Source: Sternotherus odoratus (Eukaryota > Chordata > Testudines > Kinosternidae). From it: a stretch of 64,000 bases of DNA. The first letter of the stretch is position 1. Each line of letters starts with the position of its first letter. Where the stretch lies: NCBI GenBank assembly GCA_032164245.1, contig JAVMKO010000006.1:105479310-105543309 (forward strand), read 5' to 3'. Below, in pieces: positions 22,648 to 34,290 of the stretch. A program made the translations under genes and the position numbers. Under the pieces are notes generated by a model. It saw only the letters and a program-made list of their open reading frames with translations, searched no databases and was not told the origin of the DNA.

Positions 22648-23479
22648 TACTGGTCCACCAAGGGCATCAATTCTAGGCTCCCGACTCCTCAGCCAACAGC
22701 CCTCTTGGCACATGTATTCCTAAGGTGAAATTATTACAGAGAAAACATATTAGAAACAATAACAGAACTGCCACACCTTCTAATAAGCTTACCAGAAATC
22801 ATCTCCCAAACCCAGCAAGGGCTCTGGTAGGAGTCAGTCTTTCAAACCATACTTAGAGTTTTTTCCCATGACTTCAAGTTCATAAAAGCCTCAGCTCAGA
22901 ACTCACTCCCCCTGTGAATAGGTCAGTCTATCCTTTATGCACCTTGGGCCACTGATTTTGTGCCTCGGGCAACAGCTACTCAGCAGACAAAGGCCCACTC
23001 TTCAGGCCATAGCTTCAATAAGCTGGGTTTTTGCATAACTGGAGGTGGGAAATTTGCTTTCACCTTTTCTTAGATATTTGCCATGAAATGCACCTCACAT
23101 GTATTGTCCTAAAAGACCATTCTTGTCTGCCACCTTATTCACTATGGCCCTTGGATCATCCAGTTCCACATTAATGCATGAATTTTGTACTTAATACAAT
23201 GGACTCCAAAGATATTTAACCTAAATTCAATATCCTTGGAAAACATCTGTCACAACCACACGAGGACAAATTGAAGCAGAATCATCTTTAGATGAGTAAT
23301 TCCATATAGATCCTGCCATGTAGACATATGGACTAATAATCTTTGGGTGAGCAATACCACACAGGTATGGCTATAATGGCTGATGACTTACAACACTTTA
23401 GGTGAGCAATACGTCACAGGCATTGCCTGGCATGTATGAGAGGCCTAGTAATTTTGAAGTGAGAAATGCTATACAAGTA

Positions 23480-24240
23480 TTGGCATACAGGCCTGTGGCC
23501 TAGTAATCTTTAGATCAGTTATACCACACAGATACTCCCATCTCGGCTCAAGGCCTAATAATATTTAGGGGAGAAATACCACACAGATACTCCCACCTAG
23601 GCTCAAGGCCTAATAATATTTAGGGGAGAAATACCACACTGATACTCCCACCTAGGCTCAAGGCCTAATAATATTTAGGGGAGAAATACCACACAGATAC
23701 TCCTATCTAGGCTCAAGGACTAATAATATTTAGGGGAGAAATACCACACGGATACTCCCACCTAGGCTGAAGGCCTAATAATATTTAGGGGAGAAATACC
23801 ACACAGAGTCTCCCACCTAGGCTCAAGGCCTAATAGTATTTAGGGGAGAAATACCACACAGATTCTCCCACCTAGGCTCAAGGCCTAATAATATTTAGGG
23901 GAGAAATACCACACAGATTCTCCCACCTAGGCTCAAGGACTAATAATATTTAGGGGAGAAATACCACAGAGATACTCCGATCTAGGCTCAAGGCCTAATC
24001 ATATTTAGGAGAGCAATGCCACACAGATACTCCCATCTAGGTTCAAGGCCTAATAATATTTAGGAGAGGAATATCACACAGATACTCCCACCTAGGCTCA
24101 AGGCCTAATAATATTTAGGGGAGAAATACCACACAGATACTCCGATCTAGGCTCAAGGCCTAATAATATTTAGGAGAGCAATGCCACACAGATACACCCA
24201 TCTAGGCTCAAGGCCTAATAATATTTTGGAAAGTCATACC
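23480..24240. repeat. 55-bp minisatellite, about 13-14 units
   Basis: Units read TAATATTTAGGGGAGAAATA, then CCACACAGATACTCCCA, then CCTAGGCTCAAGGCC. GATACTCCCA occurs at 23,531, 23,586 and 23,641, fixing a 55-bp period. Units differ at only a few positions in the middle and more at both edges. Each contains a small inverted repeat, TAGGC-TCAAG-GCCTA. Confidence 0.93.
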
Positions 24241-24654
24241 ACATAGATAATGCTTAGGCAAGTGTCCTATGGAAAATGTCATGTTGGAACAGAAAATCAA
24301 AATGTTCCCAATACTATACCACCAAAACACTTCATTTCAATTGTATCTTTTTCTAAATGTGTCCCTCCACCCCACCGCTTGAAATCAACATATTCCCACA
24401 GAAATGGCAGTGTTGACACATGATTATTTATTTATTTTTGGTAAAAAAATCATTCTATTGGAAAAATTCTGATCCGCACTACTAATAATCCATAGGTAAG
24501 CCATACCTCATGGATACTGCCCTATGGGCTTGTAGTCTAATAAGGTGTAGGTAAGCAAATATATACAAATCTGCAGTGCAGGTTTAATGAGCCATGAGGG
24601 CATATTGATTATCCACAAAGACTCACTATGGGGTCTTCGGCACAGAAAAAAACA

Positions 24655-24880
24655 AGTCAACATAAGAATGGCCATACTGGGTCAGACCAAAGGTCGATTA
24701 TCTCAGTACCCTGTCTACCGACAGTAGCCAATGCCAGGTGCCCCAGAGGGAATGAACGGAACAGGTAATCATCAAGTGATCCATCCTCGGTCTCCCATTC
24801 CCAGCTTCTGGCAAACAGAGGCTACCCTCCCTGGACCATTCCTGCCCATCCTCAAGTCCATACTATCTGAGCTGAATAAG
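24655..24880. mobile_element. interspersed repeat, CR1-group candidate
   Basis: Contains ATGGCCATACTGGGTCAGAC, AATGCCAGGTGCCCCAGAGG and CCCATTCCCAGCTTCTGG, a combination I recognise as a common sauropsid interspersed repeat. Its exact family is uncertain. Confidence 0.5.
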
Positions 24881-25046
24881 ATTCCGTTTAACTTTATTAC
24901 ATGGCTTGACAGCTACTTCCCCTCAAGCCTGCTGCTGGAAGGTTGTACATTTATGCACATATACACATGCCCACACACAGAAAGCCAGTGTAATACATAG
25001 GCATATAACCTTGTAATTGTTGAGTTACTAATACCACATAATTACT

Positions 25047-25247
25047 AGAATCAGAGAGGTAGCCATGTTAGTCTGGAATAGTAGAGGTAACAAAGTCCTG
25101 TGGCACCTTAAAGACTAACTATAAAGTTTTGAAGCATAAGCTTTCGTGGGCTAATACCCACTTGCATCCGACGAAGTGGGTATTAGCCCACGAAAGCTTA
25201 TGCTTCAAAACTTTATAGTTAGTCTTTAAGGTGCCACAGGACTTTGT
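25047..25247. mobile_element. PLE head-to-head palindromic insertion
   Basis: A 201-bp insertion flanked by a perfect 15-bp duplication TACCACATAATTACT (25,032-25,046 and 25,248-25,262). Arms of 77 nt at 25,087-25,163 and 25,174-25,250 are exact reverse complements around a 10-nt spacer; the outer bases of the right arm overlap the duplication. Each arm ends in the PLE tail AAGGTGCCACAGGACTTTG. The left arm extends further (TAGCCATGTTAGTCTGG), the right is truncated. Confidence 0.92.
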
Positions 25248-25433
25248 TACCACATAATTACTGTTTCTCTTACTCACTGGTAGCATTTTGAGAGTTGGCA
25301 CCACTGTGAGGTAACTGCACCTGAGGATTATGAAGCTTCAAGCCTGTAGTTGGTACCTGTGTGGTACTGCTCACTTAAAAATGATTAGGCCTCTGGATAC
25401 ACAAAATGAATGGCACTGGTACCAGCAGTCTCC

Positions 25434-25510
25434 TGGTAGTCCGGAGACTACCAGGTCTAAAGCCTTCTGGACAGCCTCTGCTTTCCAGAAGGCTTTGGAC
25501 CTGGTAGTCT
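25434..25510. repeat. cruciform-capable inverted repeats
   Basis: Arms of 27 nt at 25,445-25,471 and 25,484-25,510 pair with one mismatch across a 12-nt spacer (left arm begins AGACTACCAGGTC). A second small perfect hairpin, GGTAGTC-CGGA-GACTACC, overlaps the left arm at about 25,434-25,451, so two alternative hairpins share one arm. No element ends or target duplication recognised. Confidence 0.8.
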
Positions 25511-26600
25511 CTGGGCAAGCAATAGTATGGATTCTCCTCTGTGTTTAAGACCTATTTTTTTGACTTGTACATGACAAGGGCACAGACAACCCTGAAAGCC
25601 TAATGACCTTTGGCCCAGGAGCATTACATAGGTACAGCCATGTAGGCCTCATTCCTAATATTTCTGGGGCTAGCAACCCCACGGAGAATCTGCTGGCCAG
25701 ACAGTCAACCTAATATTTACTGGGCAAGAGACACCTCACAAACATTGTCCTGCAGACAGTAGCCTTTGTCATCGTGGAGCTATTAATACCACAAACACAC
25801 CAATGGGCAGGTGTAATGTGCCTTCCCTGTAAAATCAGGACTCACACATTCAACAAAGGCCAAACCGAAAACATCAAAAGATGCTTTTACTTAAATGAAA
25901 GTATTATGCATTTCTAGTGGTTGGGAACAGTCACTACCAGATGCACTAATTCAGTGTATTTCACAAGCATCTGTTTCAATCTTCAAGCCACCAACATCAC
26001 AAACCACTGCCAAGAAAGGAAAAGGTTTAATTATCTTTTTAAGTAGTGATACAACATAACAAACATCAGGATTTATGACCTTAAAGTTAGCAACACACCA
26101 CAAGAGGACCCTGCATACAAAATTCTTATGTCTTTAGGCTAGAAACCCCATGAAGGCCTAGTAGCTGTTTGGTTAGTCTCATGACACAACACATCTTTTC
26201 TTGAGTAAACTCCCGTAGAGGCTTTAGGATAACTACATTGCATAGGCATAAAGTCAAATAATCTTTATGACTAAATAATAAGGATTGTAGCATGTGATCA
26301 TCTGCTGTAATAATAATAGAGGCAAGATGAGTGAGATAATATCTTTTCTTTGATCTATGTTTGTAGGTGAAAGAGACAAACCTCCCAGAGAGCACTTCCT
26401 CAGGGCTGACAAAGGTCTCAGAGTATCACAGCTAAATGCAAGGTGGAACAGATTGTTAAGCATATAGAATTAACACTTGCTGCAAGAAACCATTCAGAAT
26501 GAAGTGGGCATACTCTGGGACCAACATGGGCACAGCAAGACTGCAGATAATAATAATAATAATAGGCCTGATAAACTTTGGGTTAGCAATGGACAGGTTC
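25511..26600. other. intergenic, no gene
   Basis: AT-rich sequence with traces of the old tandem array and a short TAA/AAT microsatellite near 26,548-26,562. No coding signature. Confidence 0.45.
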
Positions 26601-26601
26601 A

Positions 26602-27104
26602 TGGAATCATAGAATATCAGGGTTGGAAGGGACCTCAGGAGGTTCTAGTCCACCCCCTGCTCAAATAAGGACCAATCCCAACTAAATCATCCCAGCCAGG
26701 GCTTTGTCAACCCTGAACTTAAAAACCTCTAAAGAAGGAGATTCTACCACCTCCCTAGTTAACCCATTCCAGTGCTTCATCACCTTCTAGTGAAAAAGTT
26801 TGTTCCTAATATCCAACCTAAACCTTCCCCCACTGCAACTTCAGACCACTACTCCCTGTTCTGTCATCTGGTACCACTAAGAATAGTCTAGATCCAGCCT
26901 CTTTGGAACCCCCTTTCAGGTAGTTGAAAGCAGCTATCAAATCCCCCCTCAGTCTTCTCTTCTGTAGACTAAACAATCCCAGTTCTCGCAGCATCTCCTC
27001 ATAAATCATGTGTTCCAGGTCCCTAATCATTTTATTTGCCCTCCTCTGCACTCTTTCCAATTTTTCCACATCCTTCTTGTAGTGTGGGCCCCAAAACTTG
27101 GGTC
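26602..27104 (-). mobile_element. CR1 LINE 3' fragment with end of ORF2
   Basis: On the minus strand this encodes the C-terminal part of a CR1 ORF2 (KKDVEKLERVQRRANKMI, LGLFSLQKRRLRGDLI, YLKGGS), then runs into the CR1 3' tail ending in the AATCATAGAAT repeat at 26,602. It is 5' truncated at 27,104, where it abuts the OR-unit LTR. Confidence 0.9.
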
Positions 27105-27948
27105 TTACAGTGACATGTGACCATGTCACCTGATACTGAAATCCATCTTGAAGCTGGTACTTTTCCAGATAGGGGTGGGATTCCAAACAAAGGTTTCCCA
27201 CCGTAGGGAAGTTCTATGTCAGTTGGGAAGCCAACAATGTGTGTCTTCAACTGGCTTAAGAAATGGCCGCCCCACCCCACAGAGACACCTGCAAGCACCT
27301 GGAAAGGAAAGGACTGTAAATACAGGGGTGGGTGAGAACAGGCTGGACCCAGGTGAGAAAAGGCATCTGACCTGAGAAGGATTTTACCTGAAGTAACAAC
27401 TGGGGGGGGGTTAATATTTATAACTGAGTTCTGAGTGTATTAAGCTTACTTTTGCATGTTTTGCTTCATTTTGCTTTTTGATTTATTTTGTTCTGTCTCT
27501 TCCTACTTAAAACCACTTCAATCCAATATTTTATATTTAATAAAATAACTTTTGTTTACTTATAAACTCAGTATAAGCAATTGTTACCCAGGGGCTGGGG
27601 GCAAATAGTTGTGCAGATCTTTCTTGCAATGTTATAGAGGATAAACGTTTATCACTTTACTCTCCATATGCTTTATACAGAGTAATATGAATTTATTTGA
27701 AGTTTAGATCATATTTAGATCTGGGTGTCTGCATGCTAGAGGCATGTATCCTGCTGAGCTGGTTTCAGTCTAGATCTTCACTTTTGGGGGGGTACCCCAG
27801 ACCTGGCTCTGTGTTGTAGCAGGCGAGTGTGTCAAGCTCAACAAGGCAGGGTTCTGGAGGCCCAGGCAGGCAGGGAAAACAGGACCAGAGGTAATTTCAG
27901 CACATGAATTGACAGTCCCAATAGGGTTCCCAGTGACCGAACCCGTCA
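27105..27948. mobile_element. old ERV-type LTR downstream of OR3, truncated
   Basis: Matches the second part of the LTR at 6.9-8.2 kb, from TGATACTGAAATCCATCTTG to ACCCGTCAC. The first part is missing, replaced by CR1. Confidence 0.6.
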
Positions 27949-28369
27949 CTTGCACTTGGGTTTCCTGCATTTCCAAAAAGCATCCCAGCCCTTGAGCGAT
28001 GTGCTATTCCAGTTTGGGTTGCCCTCAATCTCTCCTCTCGAAGTTGTTCTACTGTGAATAACTAATTAACTAACACTTGGAAGAGAGATGTGAAGTTGAA
28101 AATCTCACCCTCCAGGTGGATACCCGTAGTCACCACCATATAGAATCATTCTCTCTCTCTCTCTCTCTGGCCCTCTGATGCTTCCTGTGTTTTGTCCACT
28201 GATCTGAGTTGGGGCCTGCAGACCCTGTTGAAATATAAATTAATAATCATAACAATATAATAATGATCAATACTACCCCGGGCTCTGCAAAATTACATTG
28301 CAATGTGATGGAAATTCAATTCACCTGCTTGCACAACCCATCACTAAACCAGGACGAAGTTAAACAGAT
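27949..28369. other. OR3 3' flank
   Basis: Sequence shared with the 3' flanks of the other OR units, with a CT microsatellite near 28,151-28,170. No gene. Confidence 0.5.
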
Positions 28370-29308
28370 TCAAGAATTGGTTAGGAGTTTATTAATTGCT
28401 CTCATCAGGGCGTCCTTCACCTCCGTGTTCCTCAGGCTGTAGATGAGGGGGTTCAACATGGGGATTACCAGGGTGTAAAACACTGAGGTCACTTTGTCTG
28501 TGTCCATGGAATAAGTGGAGGTGGGACGCAAATACATGAAGAGAAGGGTGCCAAAAAGAAGGACCACAGTGGTCAAGTGGAAAGTGCAGGTGGAGAAGGC
28601 TTTTTGGCGGCCCTCAGTGGAGCGAATGTGCAGGATGGTAGAGGAGAGAAACACATAGGAGAGGAGGATAGTGACAAGACTGCTCACTATAATGCAGCTC
28701 GTGAAAGCAAACATCACAATCTCATTGATGCTGGTATCATAACAGGAGAGCGCCAACAATGGGGGGATGTCACAGAAGAAATGATTGATGATGTTGGAAC
28801 TGCAGAATGACAGCCGAAATGTAAAACTTGTGTTTATCATTGAATCCACCACCCCCATAGCATACACCACAGCCACCAGTTGTTTACAAAGCTGCCTGGA
28901 CATGGTGACCGTATAGAGCAGTGGGTTACAGATGGCCACATAACGGTCATAGGCCATCACAGCCAACAAGAGGCACTCAACGTCTGTAAAAGCATCAGAG
29001 AGATACATTTGCACAGTGCAGGCAGTGAAGGAAATGCTTTTCCTCTCAGCTAAGAAATTCAGCAGCATCTTAGGGGAAATTGTCGAGGAATAGAAGAGGT
29101 CACAGAAAAACAAATTACTGAGGAAAAAGTACATGGGGGTGTGGAGTTGAGGGTCAATCATGATTAACAAGATCATCCCCCCATTCCCCACCAGGGTGAT
29201 ACCATAAATCAGTAGGAACACCACAAACAGGGGGACCTGCAGCTCCGGACGATCTGTCAGTCCTGAGAGAATGAACTCAGTTGCCTCTGAGAGATTTCCC
29301 TTTTCCAT
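28370..29308 (-). CDS. olfactory receptor OR3, intact class II
   Basis: A complete 312-residue odorant receptor in one exon. Landmarks: an NLS glycosylation sequon at residues 5-7; GN at 41-42; [10 protein letters not shown] at 55-64; Cys97, Cys169, Cys179 and Cys189, the usual disulfide cysteines; [10 protein letters not shown] at 118-127; KAFSTC at 236-241; NPLIYSLRN from 286. Membrane-segment hydrophobicity is normal throughout. It is the most divergent of the intact paralogs: Glu-Ala instead of Glu-Val in the N terminus, DLFYSST after segment 2, an IIVSS stretch in segment 5 and VFLSSTILH in loop 3. In sense orientation the ATG is preceded by a conserved acceptor-like CTCTGTTCAG-AGGAG, suggesting a spliced 5' leader as in other ORs. 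The ligand cannot be inferred. Confidence 0.96.
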   Translation of the reverse strand: MEKGNLSEATEFILSGLTDRPELQVPLFVVFLLIYGITLVGNGGMILLIMIDPQLHTPMYFFLSNLFFCDLFYSSTISPKMLLNFLAERKSISFTACTVQMYLSDAFTDVECLLLAVMAYDRYVAICNPLLYTVTMSRQLCKQLVAVVYAMGVVDSMINTSFTFRLSFCSSNIINHFFCDIPPLLALSCYDTSINEIVMFAFTSCIIVSSLVTILLSYVFLSSTILHIRSTEGRQKAFSTCTFHLTTVVLLFGTLLFMYLRPTSTYSMDTDKVTSVFYTLVIPMLNPLIYSLRNTEVKDALMRAINKLLTNS

Positions 29309-31340
29309 CTCCTCTGAACAGAGATCAGGCAGCTACAGGGATGTGGGCAGGTGGATGGTGCAGGAAACCTTCTCTGTAAGTAAGTGAGTGAACATAAATG
29401 GAGATGAGATTCTCAATGGACATCAGTATCCACTCAGGGAAGGGCTTAGTCCACAGAGCCAGATGTTCACACCTGGACATTCTAGGTGTTCAATAAGATG
29501 CACACACTGCGCAAATACAATAACACACAGGTTAATCATGCCCCACACAAACATGCCTTTACACTAATCTGAACAGATATCAGTGACTTGTAACTCTCTG
29601 TAAGAGAATCAGTCTGAAGAGATTAGTCCTTAGCTCAAGAAGGGGTGAGAGTAAAGGAGTGTGAATCTTTCTACCCCTTTGGGCAAGGTGAGCTCTGTGT
29701 CTTGTCATGTTGGTTTGGGTAAACTTGCTTACTCTACTAATTAAGTTTTTGGCATTTACTTTAGCCTTTATAAAATCCCAGAGACACAATGGAAAGCATT
29801 GGCTTGACAATATTGTAATTGGCTTTTTTTTCCTACCAAGGTGGTTGTTCCTTTAGCTGAAGGGGTTGGAGTTGGGACTGAGGTTTTTAGTGCTGGAGTT
29901 TTTGAATTCAATACCTGCCAATCACCATGGTGTCTGCGTGTGTGTGACTATAACATTTGAGAATCACACGTACCTGCTGAGAAGGGAGAGAGAGATTTGG
30001 TGCCGTTTTCCCTTCCACAGAAACTGCCAGTTTGGAGCATTCAGGAAGTTTTATACTGAGATTTTTGATCGATCTGACATGGTTCCTGGAGCAACTGGGA
30101 ATACGTGAGCTCAAACAAAGCCACCCTGGGTATAATTAGTGCTCTGGGGATTAATTTGACCCAATTATTCTTACTGTGTTCTTAAATGATGTAATTTATC
30201 CCAGAGTTACAGAGTAGGAGGTTAGGGGTATATTTCATTCTTCTCTTTTTTCCCTAAAAAAATAATATTTTCACTAGTAAATACCATGGCAGTGCCTCTG
30301 ATACCACACCCCTCCAATCTCTTCCATGTTCCGGGCTCCCAGCTGGACCACAACCCCCGTGATCCACTATGGTCCCTCCTCTTGCTGAACTGCCCTGCAA
30401 TATCACCAGAGTCCCACAGCATTCGTTTAGGGAGGAGGGGAGTTTGGTATTTTGATGCAAACCTTAAAATTTCCAGGGAAAATAGAATTTCACGGAAAAA
30501 ATAGTTGAATTGAAAATCCATTTTCCCATCAAAAAAACTTCTCAAGAAAAATGTTCAGTCAGTCTTAGCAACAAATTTAGAATCAATGGAACGTAAAATG
30601 AGATACAGGTGAAACATACTAGTTGTTTGCAGCTGTAGCTGATATCTTCTCAGTTATTCCTGGTTTCAGAATCACCTCATTGTCCAGGTCCCAATAGGTG
30701 GAAAGTAAAACCTATTGTACATGTAAGAGTACTTCAGATTATCAAGCTATTTATAGCATGCCAATCACCATGGTATCCTATGTCCTTTCCATGCTATGTT
30801 ACTCCCCAACATAGGAAGGACAGATTCACTCATTTTTGTATGTTGGAGACACATGATGACCAGGGGAGCTCAGGAGGAGACCACAGCATGCTACAGCCTT
30901 CTCCAGTTCACAAAACTATCCCTCTTACATGCATATTATCTGCACACAGAGCTCAGCTTTAAGATGCTAAAGAAATCTGTGATTCAAGTAGAATAGTCAT
31001 GCTCTCACTGCAAATATTAATACAATTTTTAATAATGTAAGTGAACTTATAAGATTACACTGTATCATGTTATTAATACATTCTCCAAATAGTGGCTGGC
31101 AAACTGGTCTGTCTTAAACAAAGAAATGTGTGCTCTGCTTAAATTTGTATCTAAACAGCAACCGGAGTCATCAAGTAGGAAGGGAAAAAAAGGAAACCCA
31201 AAAAGGTGAGGAAAAAGCAGCAGGGAACATCCTTCTATATAGACATTTTGTCTTCTGATAACCAGATGGAAATGTTTCTCAAAGGGGTGATAGGACTATC
31301 AAAAGAAGGGAAGAAATTCAAGACCTCTCTCTCTCTCTCT
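29309..31340. other. OR3 upstream flank, no gene
   Basis: Paralogous to the OR1, OR4 and OR5 upstream flanks. The site near 31,036 is empty for the Tigger-like MITE. It ends in a TC microsatellite at 31,325-31,345, immediately before an inverted segment. Confidence 0.5.
29841..29925 (+). repeat. tRNA-like sequence, SINE remnant (OR3 unit)
   Basis: CTTTAGCTGAAGGGGTTGG and, about 45 nt on, TTTTTGAATTCAATACC, in the same position as in other units. Confidence 0.45.
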
Positions 31341-31347
31341 CTCTCAT

Positions 31348-31659
31348 CATGCGGGGTCTGGGATGTTTTTTGGAAATGCAGGAAACCCCAGTGCATGATG
31401 TGCCATGTTTGATCACTGATACCCCCATTGGGACTGTCACCTGATGTGCTGAAATTACCTCTGAACCTGTTTTCCCTGCCAGCCTGGGCCTCCAGAACCC
31501 TGCCAGACACGCTTGCCTGCTTCAATACAGACCCAGGGTCTGGGCCACAGCCCCAGAGATGCAGATCTACACTGAAACCAGCTCAGCAGGATACCTGTCT
31601 CCAGCAAGCAGACACCAACTCCCAATGGGATCTAAACCCCAAATCAAACTATTTTACTC
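31348..31659. repeat. inverted fragment of OR downstream flank
   Basis: This stretch is the reverse complement of OR-unit downstream sequence such as 27,690-27,990: GGAAATGCAGGAAACCC, GACTGTCACCTGATGTGCTG, CCTGCCAGCCTGGGCCTCCAG and CCAATGGGATCTAAACC. No OR gene accompanies it. It joins forward-oriented OR3 upstream flank at the TC repeat on one side and an LTR on the other. Confidence 0.8.
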
Positions 31660-31660
31660 T

Positions 31661-32426
31661 TGTCATAAGTATGAAGTGTCTTAGAACTACTGTTTTATCT
31701 GTGAAGTGTTAACCTGAAACAGGAGATGGGATGACATATCGGAGCTGCTAATACCTGGCAGACAAAAGGAGTTTTTTTCAGTTTTGCTTCTGGGTTTTGC
31801 TCTCTATCTTACTCAGAGCCTGTCTGCATTCCCTGGCTATGGGGAGGAATCACATCTATGTTTCTATTAATCATTTCAATAATCTGTTAAGGAAGCCAAA
31901 AGCCTGGCAGTAAGTGTATTCTTTAATTATATCACTTGGAAATTGATTCACGGTGTCCTTAGACTGTTAAGTTTAGCAGAGAGAGAATTTCCAAGGGGAG
32001 GGGGGCTCCATGAGGGCTAGGTAATGCTAGGAACTTTAGTATCTATGGATTTCTGTAGTAGTTTATGCTTTTCTCTTTTTCTTTTATTAAAATCTTTTTG
32101 GTAAGAACTGTCTATTTATTTCCGTTGGAGTCATCCTAGTTTGGATCAGGCTCGTCTCACAGCTAGTGAGGGTTTGTGTTCTCGAATCTCTCCCAGGTAA
32201 AAAAGGGGAGCGGTGTTACTATCGGGTTCCAATTTGCCCCACCCCATGGTTTTGGGGACTCAGATTGGTGGTGGTAGCGCTTTCGAAGCCCCAACTGGAG
32301 AAGTTTGGGTTTTTGGGGGAAAGATTTAATGTAAGCTGGTAAAATAAGCTTGGGGGTGATTTTTCTTTCATAAGGGGTCCCCACATCTTTACCCTATTGT
32401 TCAGAGTGGGGAAATAGAACCTTGAC
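31661..32426 (+). mobile_element. ERV-type LTR, TGTCATAAG family
   Basis: Begins TGTCATAAGTATGAAG and ends AACCTTGACA (TG...CA, inverted TGTCA/TGACA ends). A TTTTCTTTTATTAAAATC stretch near 32,075 looks like the poly(A) region. No target duplication is seen, so one or both flanks have been rearranged. No internal genes. Confidence 0.55.
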
Positions 32427-33640
32427 AGCATCGTAAATTAAACTTCACTAAATCTTGTAATTATCTTCTTCCTACCTTGCGGCCTAAGCCTTCAAAAATT
32501 GCTCTAATTTAATTGACATAAACACAGACAGGTTCCTGTCTGTTACATAGTTATTTACAGCTAAGGCATAGGTGGGCCAGTGATCATGTTGGGGGGAGGA
32601 GAGCTCAGAAATAAAAGGGTTGAGAACCCCTGACCTACACCATCCAATGCACCAGACTTCCCATAGCCACACATCCTCTAAAGAAGCACTGGGCACCAGG
32701 TTGTCTTCTCACGTACAAAAAGCCTTATGTTTAAGGGGCCTGGTTCCTCTCTCTCAAACACCAGTTGTGTCAGTAGTACATTTGTTTCTTCAATCCCCGC
32801 AACTTGGCCATATAACGTCCCTTCATTAGCTGCTTGATTTTGGGTGTTGGCAAGACCTGATTCAAGGGATTTCTAGGGGTTTCTTTCATAAATCTACTGG
32901 ACTTTTTGAGCTGCCTATCCTCTTTGATACAAAAATGGGGCCACCACTGTCTTAGTCAGCAGTTTAGGGAGAAATTAACACTTCAGCAGTCCATTGGGCT
33001 GTCTCCTGAGCTAAGGAGGAACTTTTGTTTGGATTGTAGAGAGACGGGATCGGTGGGGTGGGGGTTCTGATAGGGAAGGGAGGTAGGATGAAAACCTTCC
33101 CCCCCAGTTGTGTATTTCAGGTTTTATTGTTGTTGATAGGTTAAGTATCAAAAAGAAGAGATGTATGTTCTTCTAATAGTATGCCTGTGTACTTGTGTTG
33201 GGGTGGGATAGTTGTATGGGCAGTGAGAAATCTACACAACACAAATTATCCCTCAACCACTCAGCATTCCCCTTTTCATCAAGTCTCCTCGTAATTCAGA
33301 CCCTTTCCCACAGTAATTACACCTTTAACTTTCCCTCAGTCCCTCTGAATTGGGACTTTAATCTTACCACTGTTGATTTCAATCATTTCCCATGTCTCTC
33401 GTTTACTGGCTTGTACTATTTAATGTTGTAAAGTATCTAGTATTACCGCTTGTGGAAGATCAAAATATAAAGTCTGAAACAGGACCAGACAATTGATAAT
33501 TGAAGGCCCTTTCAACGTGGTGCTGAAGCAAAAAAATTAACTGTTCACCACAGGTGCTGCTACAAAATTTCTCCAGGCATGGCAGCGCCCCCCCCCCCCC
33601 CTCATTTTTTGGCTAATTTTATTTATTTCCTATATCTTAT
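32427..33640. other. intergenic, shared repeat segments
   Basis: 32,427-32,560 is similar to 45,095-45,230 (both with AAATCTTGTAATTATCTTCT and a GACAGGxTCCTGTCTGTTAC palindrome). 33,230-33,640 is paralogous to about 46,190-46,670. Otherwise nothing is recognised. Confidence 0.5.
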
Positions 33641-33649
33641 AGTCTGTGA

Positions 33650-34290
33650 AACAGAGTTTAGGAGAAAAAGAAGAAGAAGCAATGGGCTTAAATTGCAGCA
33701 AGGGAGATTTAGGTTACACATTAGGAAAAACTTTCTAACTGGCAGGGTGGTTATGCAATAGAATAAATTGCCTAGGCAGGTTGTGGAATATCCATCATTG
33801 GAGACTTTTAAGCGCATGTTAGACAAACACAAAATATTGTCAGGGATGGACTAGATCAGCGGTGTCCAACAGGAATTTAATGCTAGCCACACTTGTGGTT
33901 TTGAATTCTTCTTATTCTCCATATTATAAAAAAGGATTAAAAAACTTACCACAAATGAGATTTCAAATTATTTTTATTAATATAAAAATATGTAGATATT
34001 ACAAAAAATATGAATAGGGACTACTAACACAAAATTATGTCAGTGTGACATTTAGCATTCTTTTTCTGGTACCATAAGCCTGATATCTGGTTCACACATC
34101 CACACATTAGGCACCCACACATTATGCTCATGCTCATACATTAGCCACAATTCAATAGCCTATTTGCCACATCTGGCTAATGGTGAACATATTGGACACT
34201 GAAGGTCTAGGTAATACTCAGTTGTACTGTGAGTGTAGGGGACTGGACTAGATGACTTCTTGGGGTCCCTTCCACTCCTACAATTCTGTG
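33650..34290 (+). mobile_element. CR1 LINE 3' end, split by a hAT element
   Basis: The C-terminal CR1 ORF2 codons (NGLKLQQGRFRLHIRKNFL) are followed by the CR1 tail AATTGCCTAGGCAGGTTGTGG ... GTCAGGGATGGACTAGAT, then a 348-bp insertion, then GTAATACTCAG ... GACTGGACTAGATGAC. A C homopolymer lies just upstream near 33,590. Confidence 0.85.
33857..34204. mobile_element. non-autonomous hAT element inside CR1, copy 1
   Basis: Starts CAGCGGTGTCCAA and ends TTGGACACTG. It interrupts the CR1 tail with 8-bp flanks GACTAGAT / GTCTAGGT (degenerate duplication). The same element sits at the same base in the CR1 copies at 46.9 and 61.7 kb. Confidence 0.8.

Larger units (their letters stand above)
22355..26170. 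repeat. old degenerate tandem array around a younger core
   Basis: Loose copies of the pattern 'AGGCCTAxTAATxTTTAGGTGAG-AAxACCAC' recur outside the homogenised core, for example near 22,385, 22,450, 23,330, 23,385, 23,440, 23,500, 24,530, 25,620, 25,660 and 26,150. Spacing is irregular and similarity low. Other elements (PLE palindrome, interspersed repeat, hairpin) are inserted among them. Confidence 0.5.

Noticed and set aside
23480..24240. CRISPR array
   Set aside because: Direct 55-bp repeats with no unique spacers, in a vertebrate genome; it is a minisatellite.
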